Origin: Saprospiraceae bacterium
Lineage (GTDB): Bacteria; Bacteroidota; Bacteroidia; Chitinophagales; Saprospiraceae
Assembly (NCBI GenBank): GCA_016714025.1
Contig: JADJOB010000002.1
Coordinates: 1,582,001-1,646,000 of the forward strand
Reading direction: 5' to 3'
DNA: 64,000 nucleotides
A program made the position numbers and the translations under genes. Of the stretch, positions 1-8,861 are shown one piece after another; the stretch's first letter is position 1, and each line of letters begins with the position of its first letter. Below the pieces are notes generated by a model. It had not been told where the DNA came from and did not search any database. It saw nothing but the letters and a program-made list of their open reading frames with translations.

Positions 1-903
1 ATTTTGTGTTGGCTGGCCTATCATTTTCGTTCTAAAAACAAAACCATCAGTTATTCGATTTGCTATTATTTTATCACGTTTTCAATTGTATCCAATTTTG
101 TCTTTCCTGTAGGAACATTTATGAATGAACGCTTTTTGTATATGCCATCGCTTGCATTCAGCTTGGTTTCTGCATTCGCAATCAGTCAACTGGTCGAACT
201 TCAAAAATATAAATGGCCCACATTGCTGTTTACCCTGTTGTTACTTATTGCCTATAGCTACAGAACGTTAACGCGTGTACCAGATTGGAAAGATGGATTT
301 ACTTTAAATTTATCTGCGGTAAATGTTTCAAAAAACAGTGCCCGGATCAATTTATTTACAGGAGTATCTTATTATCAAAAATCGCAAACGGAAGATAACG
401 AGGCAAAGAAAATGGAGTATTTAAAAACTGCTGAAATTTATATTGACCGTTCATTGGCAATTTTTCCTGAATACGGACAAGGCTTAAATATGAAGGCTGG
501 AATTTTGGCAGAATATCTTAAAAAAGACAATGATATCCATAGCTTTCTTAAAAAACTCGAACCGGTCATTAAAGCCAAACCTGATTTGGATTTTGTGACA
601 AAGTATATGGAGTTTTTGACCAAAGACCCTGAAAATAATGGAATTATGTTGCCTTACTTAAAACATGTAGGATACGACTTGTTGTATAAAGAAAAACGCA
701 ATTACCAATTCGCATTACACTTTTTAGGCATGGCATATAAAATCAATGATCATGATCCGGAAATCTGTTATTATATTGGGCTTTGTTATAAGGAAATGGC
801 ACGATTTGGGAAAGCAAGCAGTGCCAAAATCCAGGAATTTGAGAACAATGCTAAAGCCTTTTTTAACCAGGCTGCATCACTAGACCCTAAATATGCACAA
901 TGA
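1..903 (+). CDS. TPR-containing polytopic membrane protein, 5' truncated by window edge
   Basis: The frame is open at base 1, so only the C-terminal 300 residues or so are visible and the start lies outside the window. The visible part opens with hydrophobic segments, including the motif NERFLYMPSLAF, which resembles the conserved ERxLYxPS motif of TMTC-like/DUF1736 glycosyltransferase-type membrane proteins with TPR tails. From about residue 130 the protein is soluble and helical, with TPR-like repeats (for example YIDRSLAIFPEYGQGLNMKA and a last repeat ending AASLDPKYAQ). The role is inferred: a membrane enzyme or scaffold with a TPR interaction domain. The stop overlaps the start of dprA by 11 nt, which suggests one transcript. 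The assignment to the TMTC-like group rests on one motif plus architecture. Confidence 0.7.
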   Translation: MLCWLAYHFRSKNKTISYSICYYFITFSIVSNFVFPVGTFMNERFLYMPSLAFSLVSAFAISQLVELQKYKWPTLLFTLLLLIAYSYRTLTRVPDWKDGFTLNLSAVNVSKNSARINLFTGVSYYQKSQTEDNEAKKMEYLKTAEIYIDRSLAIFPEYGQGLNMKAGILAEYLKKDNDIHSFLKKLEPVIKAKPDLDFVTKYMEFLTKDPENNGIMLPYLKHVGYDLLYKEKRNYQFALHFLGMAYKINDHDPEICYYIGLCYKEMARFGKASSAKIQEFENNAKAFFNQAASLDPKYAQ

Positions 904-1999
904 CGAATTGCTCTATGCAGTAGCACTGACAAAAATTGATAAAGTTGGAGCGGTAACCGCAAAAAATCTGATCAGTTATTGCGGCAGCCCGCAAGCTGTT
1001 TTAAAAGAAAAGAAACAACATCTTTTGCGGATCCCGCAAATAGGAGAGGGCATTGCTCAGGCAATTCAGGATCCTACTATTTTTTCTAAAGCAGAAGAGG
1101 AGTTGCGTTTTACTGAGCAAGAACAGATTCAGGTAATTTATTATCAGGATGGGCTGTATCCTGCGCGTTTGAAAAATTATCAGGATAGTCCCTTGATCTT
1201 ATATTATAAGGGAACCTCGGATTTAAATCAGGAAAAAATAATAGCGGTCGTTGGAACCCGGAAGGTTACGGAGTATGGAAAAAAGTTGATTCAACAATTG
1301 ATTGAAGGCATCCGCGATTTAAACATATTGGTTGTAAGCGGATTGGCTTATGGGGTCGATAGCCTGGCACATAAAAAATGTGTAGAAGAGCATATAGAAA
1401 CCATTGGCATCCTTGGTCATGGATTGGATCGAATGTATCCGGAAGTGAATACCCAATTAGCCAAACAGATGCAAAGGCATGGCGGTGTTTTGACAGAGTT
1501 TGGAATGAACACCAAACCGGATCGGGAAAATTTTCCAAAAAGAAACCGAATCGTTGCCGGTATGAGTGATGCTGTTTTAGTAATTGAAACCTTGCGGGAG
1601 GGAGGAAGCATGATTACAGCATCGTATGCCAATCAATACAATAAAGATGTATTTGCATTCCCCGGTAAAACTTCGGATGTCTACAGCAGTGGATGTAATT
1701 TTTTAATTAAAAATCATCAGGCCCAACTGATTGAATCCGCTGAAGATTTGATTCTTAACATGCGTTGGGATGTGGCTGCTAAATCACCAAAAGGCATTCA
1801 GCAATCCTTGTTTGTTGAATTGGATGCCTCCGAAAAACAATTAATAGAAATTTTACAGAATAATAGTGCAGTTTCTATCGATTATTTTTATCAAAATACG
1901 GAATTTAGCCCCAGCCAATTGGCAAGTGTATTGCTGAACCTGGAGTTTAAAGGATTAGTACAACTTGAACCTGGAAAAAAATATTCACTCGTTAATTAA
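893..1999 (+). CDS. dprA: DNA processing protein DprA (Smf)
   Basis: DprA binds incoming single-stranded DNA during natural transformation and loads RecA on it. The 368-aa product has the usual order: an N-terminal helix-hairpin-helix/SAM-like region (residues 1-70), a Rossmann-like core with VGTRKVTEYGKK, VSGLAYGVDSLAH, the GHGLDRMYP segment and FPKRNRIVAGMS followed by REGGSMITASYA, and a C-terminal winged-helix domain from about residue 300. The ATG at 893 lies within the end of the upstream gene, so translation may be coupled. The alkaline phosphatase gene starts 5 nt after the stop. No other competence gene is visible. Length and motifs are those of a complete family member. Confidence 0.95.
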   Translation: MHNDELLYAVALTKIDKVGAVTAKNLISYCGSPQAVLKEKKQHLLRIPQIGEGIAQAIQDPTIFSKAEEELRFTEQEQIQVIYYQDGLYPARLKNYQDSPLILYYKGTSDLNQEKIIAVVGTRKVTEYGKKLIQQLIEGIRDLNILVVSGLAYGVDSLAHKKCVEEHIETIGILGHGLDRMYPEVNTQLAKQMQRHGGVLTEFGMNTKPDRENFPKRNRIVAGMSDAVLVIETLREGGSMITASYANQYNKDVFAFPGKTSDVYSSGCNFLIKNHQAQLIESAEDLILNMRWDVAAKSPKGIQQSLFVELDASEKQLIEILQNNSAVSIDYFYQNTEFSPSQLASVLLNLEFKGLVQLEPGKKYSLVN

Positions 2000-2004
2000 T
2001 TAAA

Positions 2005-3138
2005 ATGAAACTCACACAAATCTTATTGTTGCTTGTTTTTTTAACATGTTTTAATTCCTGTGGAATTCATGATTCACAGAAACACCTGGTTGCAACAAAT
2101 TCGGATATAAAAATTCAAAGTAAAAAAACAGTTCCTAGAAATATAATTTTCATGATTGGAGATGGCATGGGATTGAGTCAGATTACAGCTGGTTTGTATT
2201 CAAACAACAATTTCCTCGAGCTCGAACGCTGCACCCACATTGGATTGCATAAAAGTCATTCTGCGGATGATTTAATTACCGATTCTGCAGCTGGAGCGAC
2301 CGCATTTTCAATTGGTATGAAATCAAATAATAAGTATTTGGGATTGGACTCCTTGGGAATTCCTCACCAAACAATTTTAGAATATTTATCCAAGAAGAAC
2401 TATAAAACCGGATTGTTGGTAACTTCAACCATTGTGCATGCAACTCCAGCTGCATTTTATGCCCACCAAAAATCACGAAATGACTACGAAAAAATTGCAG
2501 TTGATTTAATGGCAACGGATGTTGATTTATTGATTGGTGGTGGTAAGAAGTATTTTAACCGTCGTACAACGGACAGTATAAATTTAATTGAAGTATTAAA
2601 AAACCGGGACTATCTGGTTCAGGATTATTTTGATCAGGATTTAAATACCTGGCAATTTCCTTTAGGACAAAAATTGGCATTTTTTACAGCGGATGGCGAT
2701 CCGGAAAAACAATCTAAAGGCCGAAACTATTTGCCTCAGGCAACCGCAAAGTCAATTGCATTTTTAAATCAACCATCAAGCAAAGGATTTTTTCTGATGG
2801 TGGAAGGTTCGCAAATAGATTGGGGAGGACATGACAACGATGCAAATTATATCATATCGGAAATGCTTGACTTTGACAAAGCCGTTAAAGAAGCATTGGA
2901 TTTTGCAGCAGCAGACCAAAATACCCTGGTGGTTATAACCGCTGATCATGAGACAGGTGGATTTGCAATTATTGGTGGTGAAAAATTTGGAGCACTAAAA
3001 ACTGGTTTTACAACCGAACATCATACGCCAGATTTGATTCCGGTTTTTGCCTTTGGACCCGGAGCAGAATTGTTTTCAGGAATTTATGAGAATACCGAGA
3101 TCTATAAAAAAATGATGCGATTGATGGGGAAGGAATAG
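2005..3138 (+). CDS. Secreted or lipid-anchored alkaline phosphatase
   Basis: A 377-aa alkaline phosphatase-superfamily enzyme that hydrolyses phosphomonoesters outside the cytoplasm. Visible motifs: the first metal site IIFMIGDGMG, the nucleophile motif DSAAGATAFS with Ser94 as the expected phosphorylated serine, the metal-binding EGSQIDWGGHDND segment, ITADHETGG, and a late EHH metal-ligand region (TTEHHTPD). The N-terminus is a signal sequence ending in FNSC, a possible lipobox, so the protein may be a lipoprotein. The start is the ATG 5 nt after dprA, and co-transcription is likely. It is shorter than E. coli PhoA, as is common in Bacteroidota. No Pho-box-like regulation could be recognised. 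Substrate preference cannot be read from sequence. Confidence 0.92.
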   Translation: MKLTQILLLLVFLTCFNSCGIHDSQKHLVATNSDIKIQSKKTVPRNIIFMIGDGMGLSQITAGLYSNNNFLELERCTHIGLHKSHSADDLITDSAAGATAFSIGMKSNNKYLGLDSLGIPHQTILEYLSKKNYKTGLLVTSTIVHATPAAFYAHQKSRNDYEKIAVDLMATDVDLLIGGGKKYFNRRTTDSINLIEVLKNRDYLVQDYFDQDLNTWQFPLGQKLAFFTADGDPEKQSKGRNYLPQATAKSIAFLNQPSSKGFFLMVEGSQIDWGGHDNDANYIISEMLDFDKAVKEALDFAAADQNTLVVITADHETGGFAIIGGEKFGALKTGFTTEHHTPDLIPVFAFGPGAELFSGIYENTEIYKKMMRLMGKE

Positions 3139-3149
3139 CAAGAAGTCTT

Positions 3150-3296
3150 AAGCTGTAAAGCTAATAAGCTGGCAAGCTATATGTGGATTCCAACATAATT
3201 TTTAAATTGCCTAAAGTCATTCCACATCCTTAAAGCGTACAAAGGCTTCACAACATATCAGTTTATCAGCTTATCAGCTTGATAGCTTAACAGCTT
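3150..3296. repeat. Inverted pair of octamer arrays around a short loop
   Basis: Four exact 8-nt units beginning AAGCT run from 3150 to 3181, and five units ending mostly in AGCTT run from 3257 to 3296. AAGCT and AGCTT are reverse complements, so the arrays face each other. Between them ATGTGGA (3181-3187) can pair with TCCACAT (3221-3227), so the whole segment can fold into one long imperfect hairpin. It contains no gene. It lies downstream of the phosphatase and may act as an RNA end structure, or be an ORF-less relative of the octamer-flanked elements at 7643-8258. Confidence 0.75.
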
Positions 3297-3384
3297 CATT
3301 CACCAATCCAATTTATACTCAGATCTTAAATATCAGCACTTTATAAATATTATAAAAAAATATATAAAAAAATATCATATATAA

Positions 3385-3417
3385 TTTGCTTTGTATTAAA
3401 ACAACTACATATATTTG
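3385..3417 (+). promoter_or_regulatory. Candidate Bacteroidota-type promoter for the adhesin at 3640
   Basis: TTTG at 3385-3388 is followed after 21 nt by TATATTTG at 3410-3417. This matches the Bacteroidota housekeeping consensus (TTTG near -33, TAnnTTTG near -7). It would give a leader of about 210 nt before the chosen start at 3640. The call rests on consensus matching only; the surrounding sequence is very AT-rich, so chance matches are possible. Confidence 0.5.
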
Positions 3418-3639
3418 TCCCATATATAAATAATATTTATATATATACCTACCTAACCTGAGCAATCCACCATTGGTGGATGATGTTTTCATCTGATAAT
3501 AAGCCTTCAAAAGAAATACCTTCTATTTCAGGAAACTGAAGCTCTTGAAATCGTCGGTTACACTGTAAAATGATTTTGTTGCGCCCGGTATTCTTCGATC
3601 AAAGAAACCGGTATGCAGATTACTTAAACCTTGAAGCTT

Positions 3640-6600
3640 ATGCAACCGATAACTACATTTGGTTTCGGATTAAGAAAACTACGCCCTTCGGGGTACCTCC
3701 TTCCTATTCATTGGATGTCACTTTGTTTCATCCTATTGTTAGGAAATGCTACGAACTTTCTCTCAGCACAATGTCAATTGGCTTGCAAGGGAAAAGTCAA
3801 TGTTTCGATTGGCTTTGGTTGCGAGGCTGAAATCACTCCTCAAATGTTATTGACAGGTGGAGTCGATGGCTGTCCGAATGCCCGTTTTAGGGTAGATGTA
3901 TTGGGTTATGACCGCAAACCCATACCGACAAGTCCGTATGTAACCGGTGATTATCTAAAACAAGAACTCATCGCAATGGTATATGATTCCAACAGTAAAA
4001 ATTCGTGTTGGAGTAAAATTTATGTTGAAGATAAATTCGGTCCTTACATCGAATGTAGAATGGACACCGTTTATTGCAACGATACCCTTGCATTTTCAAC
4101 ACCGGTATATTATGATAATTGCGATCCTTATCCAACGATTAGTTTATTAACCGAAGAAGTTGAAAATATTGATTGTGATCCTTACCTGTTAAAAAAATTA
4201 ACCCGCTATTGGCAAGGGGTAGACAATCTTGGTAATAAAGGAAAAATTTGTACTTCCATGTTTTGGTTGAAACGAATACCCATTGATTCAGTTTCCTATC
4301 CAAAAAATTTTAACAAAGCAACGGATTGCATTTTAGAGTGCAACGGTGTTTATGAAAAAGATGCCAATGGCCATCCGCATCCTAATGTAACTGGTGTACC
4401 CAATGTACACGGACTTTCTCTGTGGCCATCTTATTTGTTTTTTTGTAACCTCTCTACGAATTATGAGGATCAAGTTATAGTGGATCTTCCTTGTAAAAGG
4501 AAAATACTGAGATTGTGGAAAGTTGTGGAATGGTGGTGTGGCACGGCTGTCGTACACACCCATCCACAAACCATTGAAATTTTAGATACCAAACCTCCGG
4601 TATTGCATTGTCCTTATGATTTTACTGTAACCACTGCCGGTGGTTATACTTGTGAAGCCAATGTGTGGATGCCTGAAATTGCTGTACACGATAGTTGTCA
4701 AAATCATGTCACTGTAGATATCTATTATCCTGGTGGAATTTTACATAATTCCAATGGGGGTTATATTAAATTATTACCTGGAATCAACAAAGTGGTCTAT
4801 GTAGCCAGCGACAGTTGTTATAATTCGGACAGCTGCGAAGTCTATGTAACCGTTTATGATAAAACACCTCCTGTGGCTGTTTGTCAGCAAAACACCGTAG
4901 TTACATTGACCCGGGATGATATTGTTGCAGTTCCGGCTAGCGTTTTTGATGATGGTTCGTATGACGATTGTCATATCGACAGTTTATTAGCCAGAAGAAT
5001 GGATAATGGAGATGCTTGTAATATTAGGGATACATTTTTCAGACCCTATGTAGAGTTTTGTTGTGAAGATGCGGGTAAAGAAGTCATGGTCATATTCCGT
5101 GTTGTTGATAAATCCGGTAATCACAATGATTGTATGGTGCGCGTTGAAATACAAGATAAAACACCACCTGTCATTAAATGTCCGCATGATTACAGTGTGA
5201 CGTGTTCAAAACACAATGATACCATTAATTTAAAACGTTTTGGTGAAGCAACTTACTATGATAATTGTGTAGTCCACATGCATGAATACGTAGATTCATT
5301 TTTAAATCAATGCGGTTTGGGCTATATCGAACGGGTATTCGTGGTTCGCGATAATATGAATCGCTACGATAGTTGCCGTCAGCGTATCACAGTCTATGAT
5401 GATGATCCTTTCGATGGAGGCGATATTATCTGGCCTTATGATTACCATGTAAATTCATGTGGTGGTGATTTGGATCCAAAAAATTTACCGGACACCTTTG
5501 GTTATCCTATTTTCATCGACAATGATTGTTCTTTAATTGGAACAAGTTATGAAGATCACCAATTTAATTATGTACAGGATACCGCAGTTTGTTTTAAAAT
5601 TTTAAGAAAATGGAAAGTCATTGACTGGTGTCAATGCTATTATGATACCCAATTAGGTCAAACAGTTTGTCCGAGTTGGCATCATGAACAAATTATCAAA
5701 GTGAGTAACAAGAATCCACCAAAAATATTGGATGACTGCGATACCGTTCGGGTGTGTATAACAAATCAAAATTGTTTGAAAGAGCGTGTTACTCTGAGTC
5801 ATGAAGCGAAGGATGAGTGTACTCCGGATGATCGATTGTTCAGTTCATTTAAATTGGATTTATACAACAATGGTTTGTTTGACAGTACCTATGCCGTTAT
5901 AGGAAATAAAATTTCATTTGATGGAGAGTTACCTATTGGGGAACATCGCTTCTTGTGGATTTTTGATGATCTGTGTGGCAATCGTGAAATTTGTACACAA
6001 ATTGTTCAGGTTAGAAATTGTAAACCTCCTACCGCGTATTGCTTAATTGGTATTAATATCAATATCATGGCAATTGATACCAACGGTGACGGTCGGTTGG
6101 AAGGCATGATTGATGTTTGGGCCAATGATGTTGATAAAGGAAGTTACCAGTATTGCGGGAATCCGGTGACGCTGTCATTTTTTCCTGATACGACTATTAA
6201 GTCGATCCGATATACTTGCGACAGTCTGGGAATGCATAAAGTAAATTTATGGGTAACTGATCAAATAACTGGTTTGCAGGATTATTGTACGACTACGATT
6301 ACAATACAAGATAATAATAAAGTGTGCGGAAACAGACCCACATTAAATGCAAACCTTGCAGGATTAATTGTTACTCCTTTTGATCAACCGGTCAGTGAAG
6401 TAACCCTCAAGGTAGATGGTCCACAGGGTATCTTGCAAAAAGAATTTAATGGAAGTTTTGAATTTACGAATCTCCGGATTGGAGATGATTATAGAGTGAC
6501 AGCATTGGTTGATAAAAATTACCTCGATGGGGTAAGTACGATGGATATTGTAAAAATTCAACGACATATATTGGGCACCGAAATATTTCCATCACCCTGG

Positions 6601-7566
6601 CATTTATTGGCAGCAGATGTCAATGGAGACCATAGAGTAACTGCGGCAGATATTGCTGCTGTAAGAAAATTAATCTTGGGTGTCGATGGAAAATACAAGA
6701 GCAATTTATCCTGGATGTTTTTAGACGCAAACTATCAGTTTCCTGATCCTAATGATCCATGGATAGAGAATCTGCCGGCTGAATATAATATAATCAGTTT
6801 AGCAGGACCGATGATGTATGCTGATTTCAGAGGAATCAAAGTAGGGGACGTGAGTCAAACAACCTGGAATGGTTTACACCATGCAGAGACCCGCAGTTTG
6901 AAAAATTTGGAATTGGAACTGGGCGAACCGGTCAACAAGCATCTTGTGCCAATATTTGCCAAAGAGGCTATGCGATTAAGTGGCATGCAGTTTACCTTGA
7001 AATTTAATTCAAGTCAATTAAACATTACAGGAATTAAACCCGGTAAAATTGCAATCATGGATCCAAATATCGGCTGGGCATACATTGACAAATCGTATAT
7101 TCTCGTTTCATGGAATGCAGATCAGGATGTTGAAATTAGCAAAGGGGATCTGTTATTTTATATAGAAACGGATCAGGATCTTACCGAACAAATTGTTTCG
7201 TCTATTGAATTTAATTCTGATGTAATCAATGCAGAAGCATATACAGATCAGGATGAAATTTTGGGTATCCAAATAAGCAAGAACGAATTCAATCCAGATG
7301 AAGACATTATAATTGGCGAACCAGTGCCCAATCCATTTGCACAACTCACGACGCTCAAATTTTATTTGAAAGAGCGTACAGATATTCAATACAGTATTTC
7401 GGATTTAAACGGAAAATTAATCTATCGTAAAAAAGAAAGCTACCAAGAGGGACAGAATACTTTGACTATTAAAAAAGAAGTCTTGTCCGGACCTGGAGTT
7501 TATTTACTGAAGATGGAAGCTGGGGAATACACTAAAAGTATCAAACTCGTGCTGTTTGACAACTAG
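3640..7566 (+). CDS. Giant multidomain T9SS adhesin with dockerin-like and cohesin-like modules
   Basis: A 1308-aa secreted protein. I chose the ATG at 3640 over the upstream in-frame TTG at 3631; a further ATG at 3715 lies just before the hydrophobic core of the signal peptide (SLCFILLLGNATNFLSA). Residues 40 to about 900 form a long cysteine-rich series of HYR/Ig-like beta-sandwiches with recurring PPVAVC, EDKFGP and KVIDWCQ-type motifs. Residues about 960-1017 are dockerin-like, with two helices (DIVKIQRHILG and DIAAVRKLILG) and the Asp/Asn loop DVNGDHRVTAAD. Residues about 1087-1200 resemble a cohesin fold (SGMQFTLKFNSSQL). The C-terminus, from PVPNPFAQ to the end, is a T9SS type A sorting domain. 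Two paralogs lie at 51647 and 56241. The role is probably in surface adhesion or matrix; the ligand is unknown. Confidence 0.85.
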   Translation: MQPITTFGFGLRKLRPSGYLLPIHWMSLCFILLLGNATNFLSAQCQLACKGKVNVSIGFGCEAEITPQMLLTGGVDGCPNARFRVDVLGYDRKPIPTSPYVTGDYLKQELIAMVYDSNSKNSCWSKIYVEDKFGPYIECRMDTVYCNDTLAFSTPVYYDNCDPYPTISLLTEEVENIDCDPYLLKKLTRYWQGVDNLGNKGKICTSMFWLKRIPIDSVSYPKNFNKATDCILECNGVYEKDANGHPHPNVTGVPNVHGLSLWPSYLFFCNLSTNYEDQVIVDLPCKRKILRLWKVVEWWCGTAVVHTHPQTIEILDTKPPVLHCPYDFTVTTAGGYTCEANVWMPEIAVHDSCQNHVTVDIYYPGGILHNSNGGYIKLLPGINKVVYVASDSCYNSDSCEVYVTVYDKTPPVAVCQQNTVVTLTRDDIVAVPASVFDDGSYDDCHIDSLLARRMDNGDACNIRDTFFRPYVEFCCEDAGKEVMVIFRVVDKSGNHNDCMVRVEIQDKTPPVIKCPHDYSVTCSKHNDTINLKRFGEATYYDNCVVHMHEYVDSFLNQCGLGYIERVFVVRDNMNRYDSCRQRITVYDDDPFDGGDIIWPYDYHVNSCGGDLDPKNLPDTFGYPIFIDNDCSLIGTSYEDHQFNYVQDTAVCFKILRKWKVIDWCQCYYDTQLGQTVCPSWHHEQIIKVSNKNPPKILDDCDTVRVCITNQNCLKERVTLSHEAKDECTPDDRLFSSFKLDLYNNGLFDSTYAVIGNKISFDGELPIGEHRFLWIFDDLCGNREICTQIVQVRNCKPPTAYCLIGININIMAIDTNGDGRLEGMIDVWANDVDKGSYQYCGNPVTLSFFPDTTIKSIRYTCDSLGMHKVNLWVTDQITGLQDYCTTTITIQDNNKVCGNRPTLNANLAGLIVTPFDQPVSEVTLKVDGPQGILQKEFNGSFEFTNLRIGDDYRVTALVDKNYLDGVSTMDIVKIQRHILGTEIFPSPWHLLAADVNGDHRVTAADIAAVRKLILGVDGKYKSNLSWMFLDANYQFPDPNDPWIENLPAEYNIISLAGPMMYADFRGIKVGDVSQTTWNGLHHAETRSLKNLELELGEPVNKHLVPIFAKEAMRLSGMQFTLKFNSSQLNITGIKPGKIAIMDPNIGWAYIDKSYILVSWNADQDVEISKGDLLFYIETDQDLTEQIVSSIEFNSDVINAEAYTDQDEILGIQISKNEFNPDEDIIIGEPVPNPFAQLTTLKFYLKERTDIQYSISDLNGKLIYRKKESYQEGQNTLTIKKEVLSGPGVYLLKMEAGEYTKSIKLVLFDN

Positions 7567-7597
7567 GCTTCAGGTTTAAATATCATATTACAGTGAA

Positions 7598-7630
7598 CCC
7601 TTCTCGTTGCAAAACGGGAAGGGCTTTTTT
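7598..7630 (+). terminator. Rho-independent terminator after the first adhesin
   Basis: A GC-rich stem with CCCTTC and GAAGGG at its ends, continued by CGTT/AACG around a short loop, is followed by a T-run (CTTTTTTG). It lies about 30 nt after the adhesin stop codon. Confidence 0.85.
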
Positions 7631-7642
7631 GTAAAGGGAATA

Positions 7643-7738
7643 GGCTGATGGACTATTAGACTATTAGACTGTTAGACTGCTAGTCAGATAGGTTGATGGG
7701 CTGATGGGCTGTTAGCCTAATAGGCTATTAGACTGCTG
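7643..7738. repeat. Octamer tandem array, upstream arm
   Basis: Twelve consecutive 8-nt units run without any phase slip. Typical units are GACTATTA, GACTGTTA, GGCTGATG and GGCTATTA. The array lies between the adhesin terminator and the four-helix-bundle gene at 7810. Its units are the reverse complement of the first units in the array after that gene (8195 onward), so the two arrays form an inverted pair around the gene. The conserved tail after the array (7739-7771) recurs at 8259-8291 and 8582-8614. Confidence 0.9.
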
Positions 7739-7809
7739 GTTAATTATTTTATTATTTATTTACCTACAGACTGTATTTTTGAAGAATAAACACCTAAAAT
7801 ATTTTGACT

Positions 7810-8166
7810 ATGAGAGATTACACTAAGTTGCGTGCATTTATTTTATCAGATGATCTTGTAAGGGAAGTTTATACCCTAACCAAGAGGTTTCCAAAAGAGG
7901 AAATTTTTGGTCTTACTTCGCAAATTCGAAGATCTGTAATAGCAGTTCCATCTAATATTGTTGAAGGGAGTTATCGTGACAGCCAGAAAGAATATAACCG
8001 CTTTTTGGAAATAGCTTTTTCTTCTCTTAAAGAAGCTCACTATCAAATAGGGCTAGCGGTAAAATTGAATTTCTTAACAAAAAAGGAGCTGGATTTATGT
8101 GAATCGAAATTTATTGAAACTGAAAAAGTTTTAGCGGGCTTAATACGAAAACTTAAAACACTCTAG
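7810..8166 (+). CDS. Four-helix-bundle protein (S23/23S rRNA intervening-sequence family)
   Basis: A 118-aa all-helical protein with the family hallmarks: IRRSVIAVPSNIVEG in the second helix, then SQKEYNRFLEIAFSSLKEAHYQ, and a C-terminal helix ending LIRKLKTL. The family is known from ORFs inside intervening sequences of bacterial 23S rRNA and is related to the accessory variability proteins (Avd) of diversity-generating retroelements. I chose the ATG at 7810 over the TTG at 7804. The gene lies between inverted octamer arrays (7643-7738 and 8195-8226), and two truncated copies follow it. No reverse transcriptase is nearby. The molecular function is not established; nucleic-acid binding is the family expectation. 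Confidence 0.85.
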   Translation: MRDYTKLRAFILSDDLVREVYTLTKRFPKEEIFGLTSQIRRSVIAVPSNIVEGSYRDSQKEYNRFLEIAFSSLKEAHYQIGLAVKLNFLTKKELDLCESKFIETEKVLAGLIRKLKTL

Positions 8167-8194
8167 AGGAAAATCAGGTAATGAAATTGAACTT

Positions 8195-8258
8195 GCCCAA
8201 CAGCCCAAGAGTCTAACAGTCTAATAGTCTGATAGACTGTTAGGCTATTAGACTGCTG
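8195..8258. repeat. Octamer tandem array, downstream arm (copy 1)
   Basis: Eight 8-nt units in phase. The first five have the GTCTAACA/GCCCAACA sense and the last three the opposite sense (GACTGTTA, GGCTATTA, GACTGCTG), so the array is itself an inverted repeat and can form a hairpin. A conserved AT-rich tail leads straight into the truncated gene copy at 8291. Confidence 0.88.
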
Positions 8259-8290
8259 GTTAATTATTTTATTATTTATTTACCTACAGA

Positions 8291-8481
8291 GTGACAGCCA
8301 GAAAGAATATAACCGCTTTTTGGAAATAGCTTTTTCTTCTCTTAAAGAAGTCCACTATCAAATAGGGCTAGTGGTAAAATTGTATTTCTTAACAAAAAAG
8401 GAGTTGGATTTATGTGAATCGAAATTTATTGAAACTGAAAAAGTTTTAGCGGGCTTAATACGAAAACTTAAAACACTCTAG
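8291..8481 (+). pseudogene. 5'-truncated duplicate of the four-helix-bundle gene (copy 2)
   Basis: This stretch repeats 7976-8166 with a constant offset of 315 nt. It begins abruptly at the codons for SQKEYN and keeps the stop, but lacks the first half of the gene and any obvious start. It carries a few substitutions (for example GTCCAC for GCTCAC and TGTATTTC for TGAATTTC). It looks like a tandem duplication product, not an active gene. Confidence 0.85.
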
Positions 8482-8509
8482 AGGAAAATAAGGTAATGAA
8501 ATTGAACTT

Positions 8510-8581
8510 GCCCAACAGCCCAACAGCCCAACAGTCTAACAGTCTAATAGTCTGATAGACTGTTAGACTTTTAGACTGCTG
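8510..8581. repeat. Octamer tandem array (copy 2)
   Basis: Nine 8-nt units in phase: GCCCAACA three times, then GTCTAACA, GTCTAATA, GTCTGATA, GACTGTTA, GACTTTTA and GACTGCTG. It is the counterpart of 8195-8258 with exactly one extra octamer. That accounts for the offset between gene copies changing from 315 to 323 nt. Confidence 0.88.
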
Positions 8582-8613
8582 GTTAATTATTTTGTTATTT
8601 ATTTACCTACAGA

Positions 8614-8861
8614 GTGACAGCCAGAAAGAATATAACCGCTTTTTGGAAATAGCTTTTTCTTCTCTTAAAGAAGCCCACTATCAAATAGGGCTAGCGGTAA
8701 AATTGAATTTCTTAACAAAAAAGGAGCTGGATTTATGTGAATCGAAATTTATTGAAACTGAAAAAGTTTTAGCGGGCTTAATACGAAAACTTAAAACCTC
8801 TAGAGGAAAATCAGGTAATGAAATTGAACTTGCCCAACAGCCCAATAGCCCAACAGTCTAA
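8614..8861 (+). pseudogene. 5'-truncated duplicate of the four-helix-bundle gene (copy 3)
   Basis: This repeats the 3' half of the gene at 7810, starting at the same SQKEYN junction. Near the end of the homology two bases are missing (AAAACCTCTAG in place of AAAACACTCTAG), so the original stop is lost and the frame runs on into the octamer array, ending at 8861. The frame upstream of the junction opens only from a TTG at 8592 and has no family similarity. I treat it as a remnant. Confidence 0.8.

Noticed and set aside
3570..3830. Plus-strand frame overlapping the start of the first adhesin
   Set aside because: It overlaps the signal-peptide region of the adhesin in another frame and has no family features.
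8592..8861. Third S23-like copy as an intact gene
   Set aside because: It starts only at a TTG inside the AT-rich tail, lacks the first half of the family domain, and its end runs into the octamer array after a 2-nt loss.
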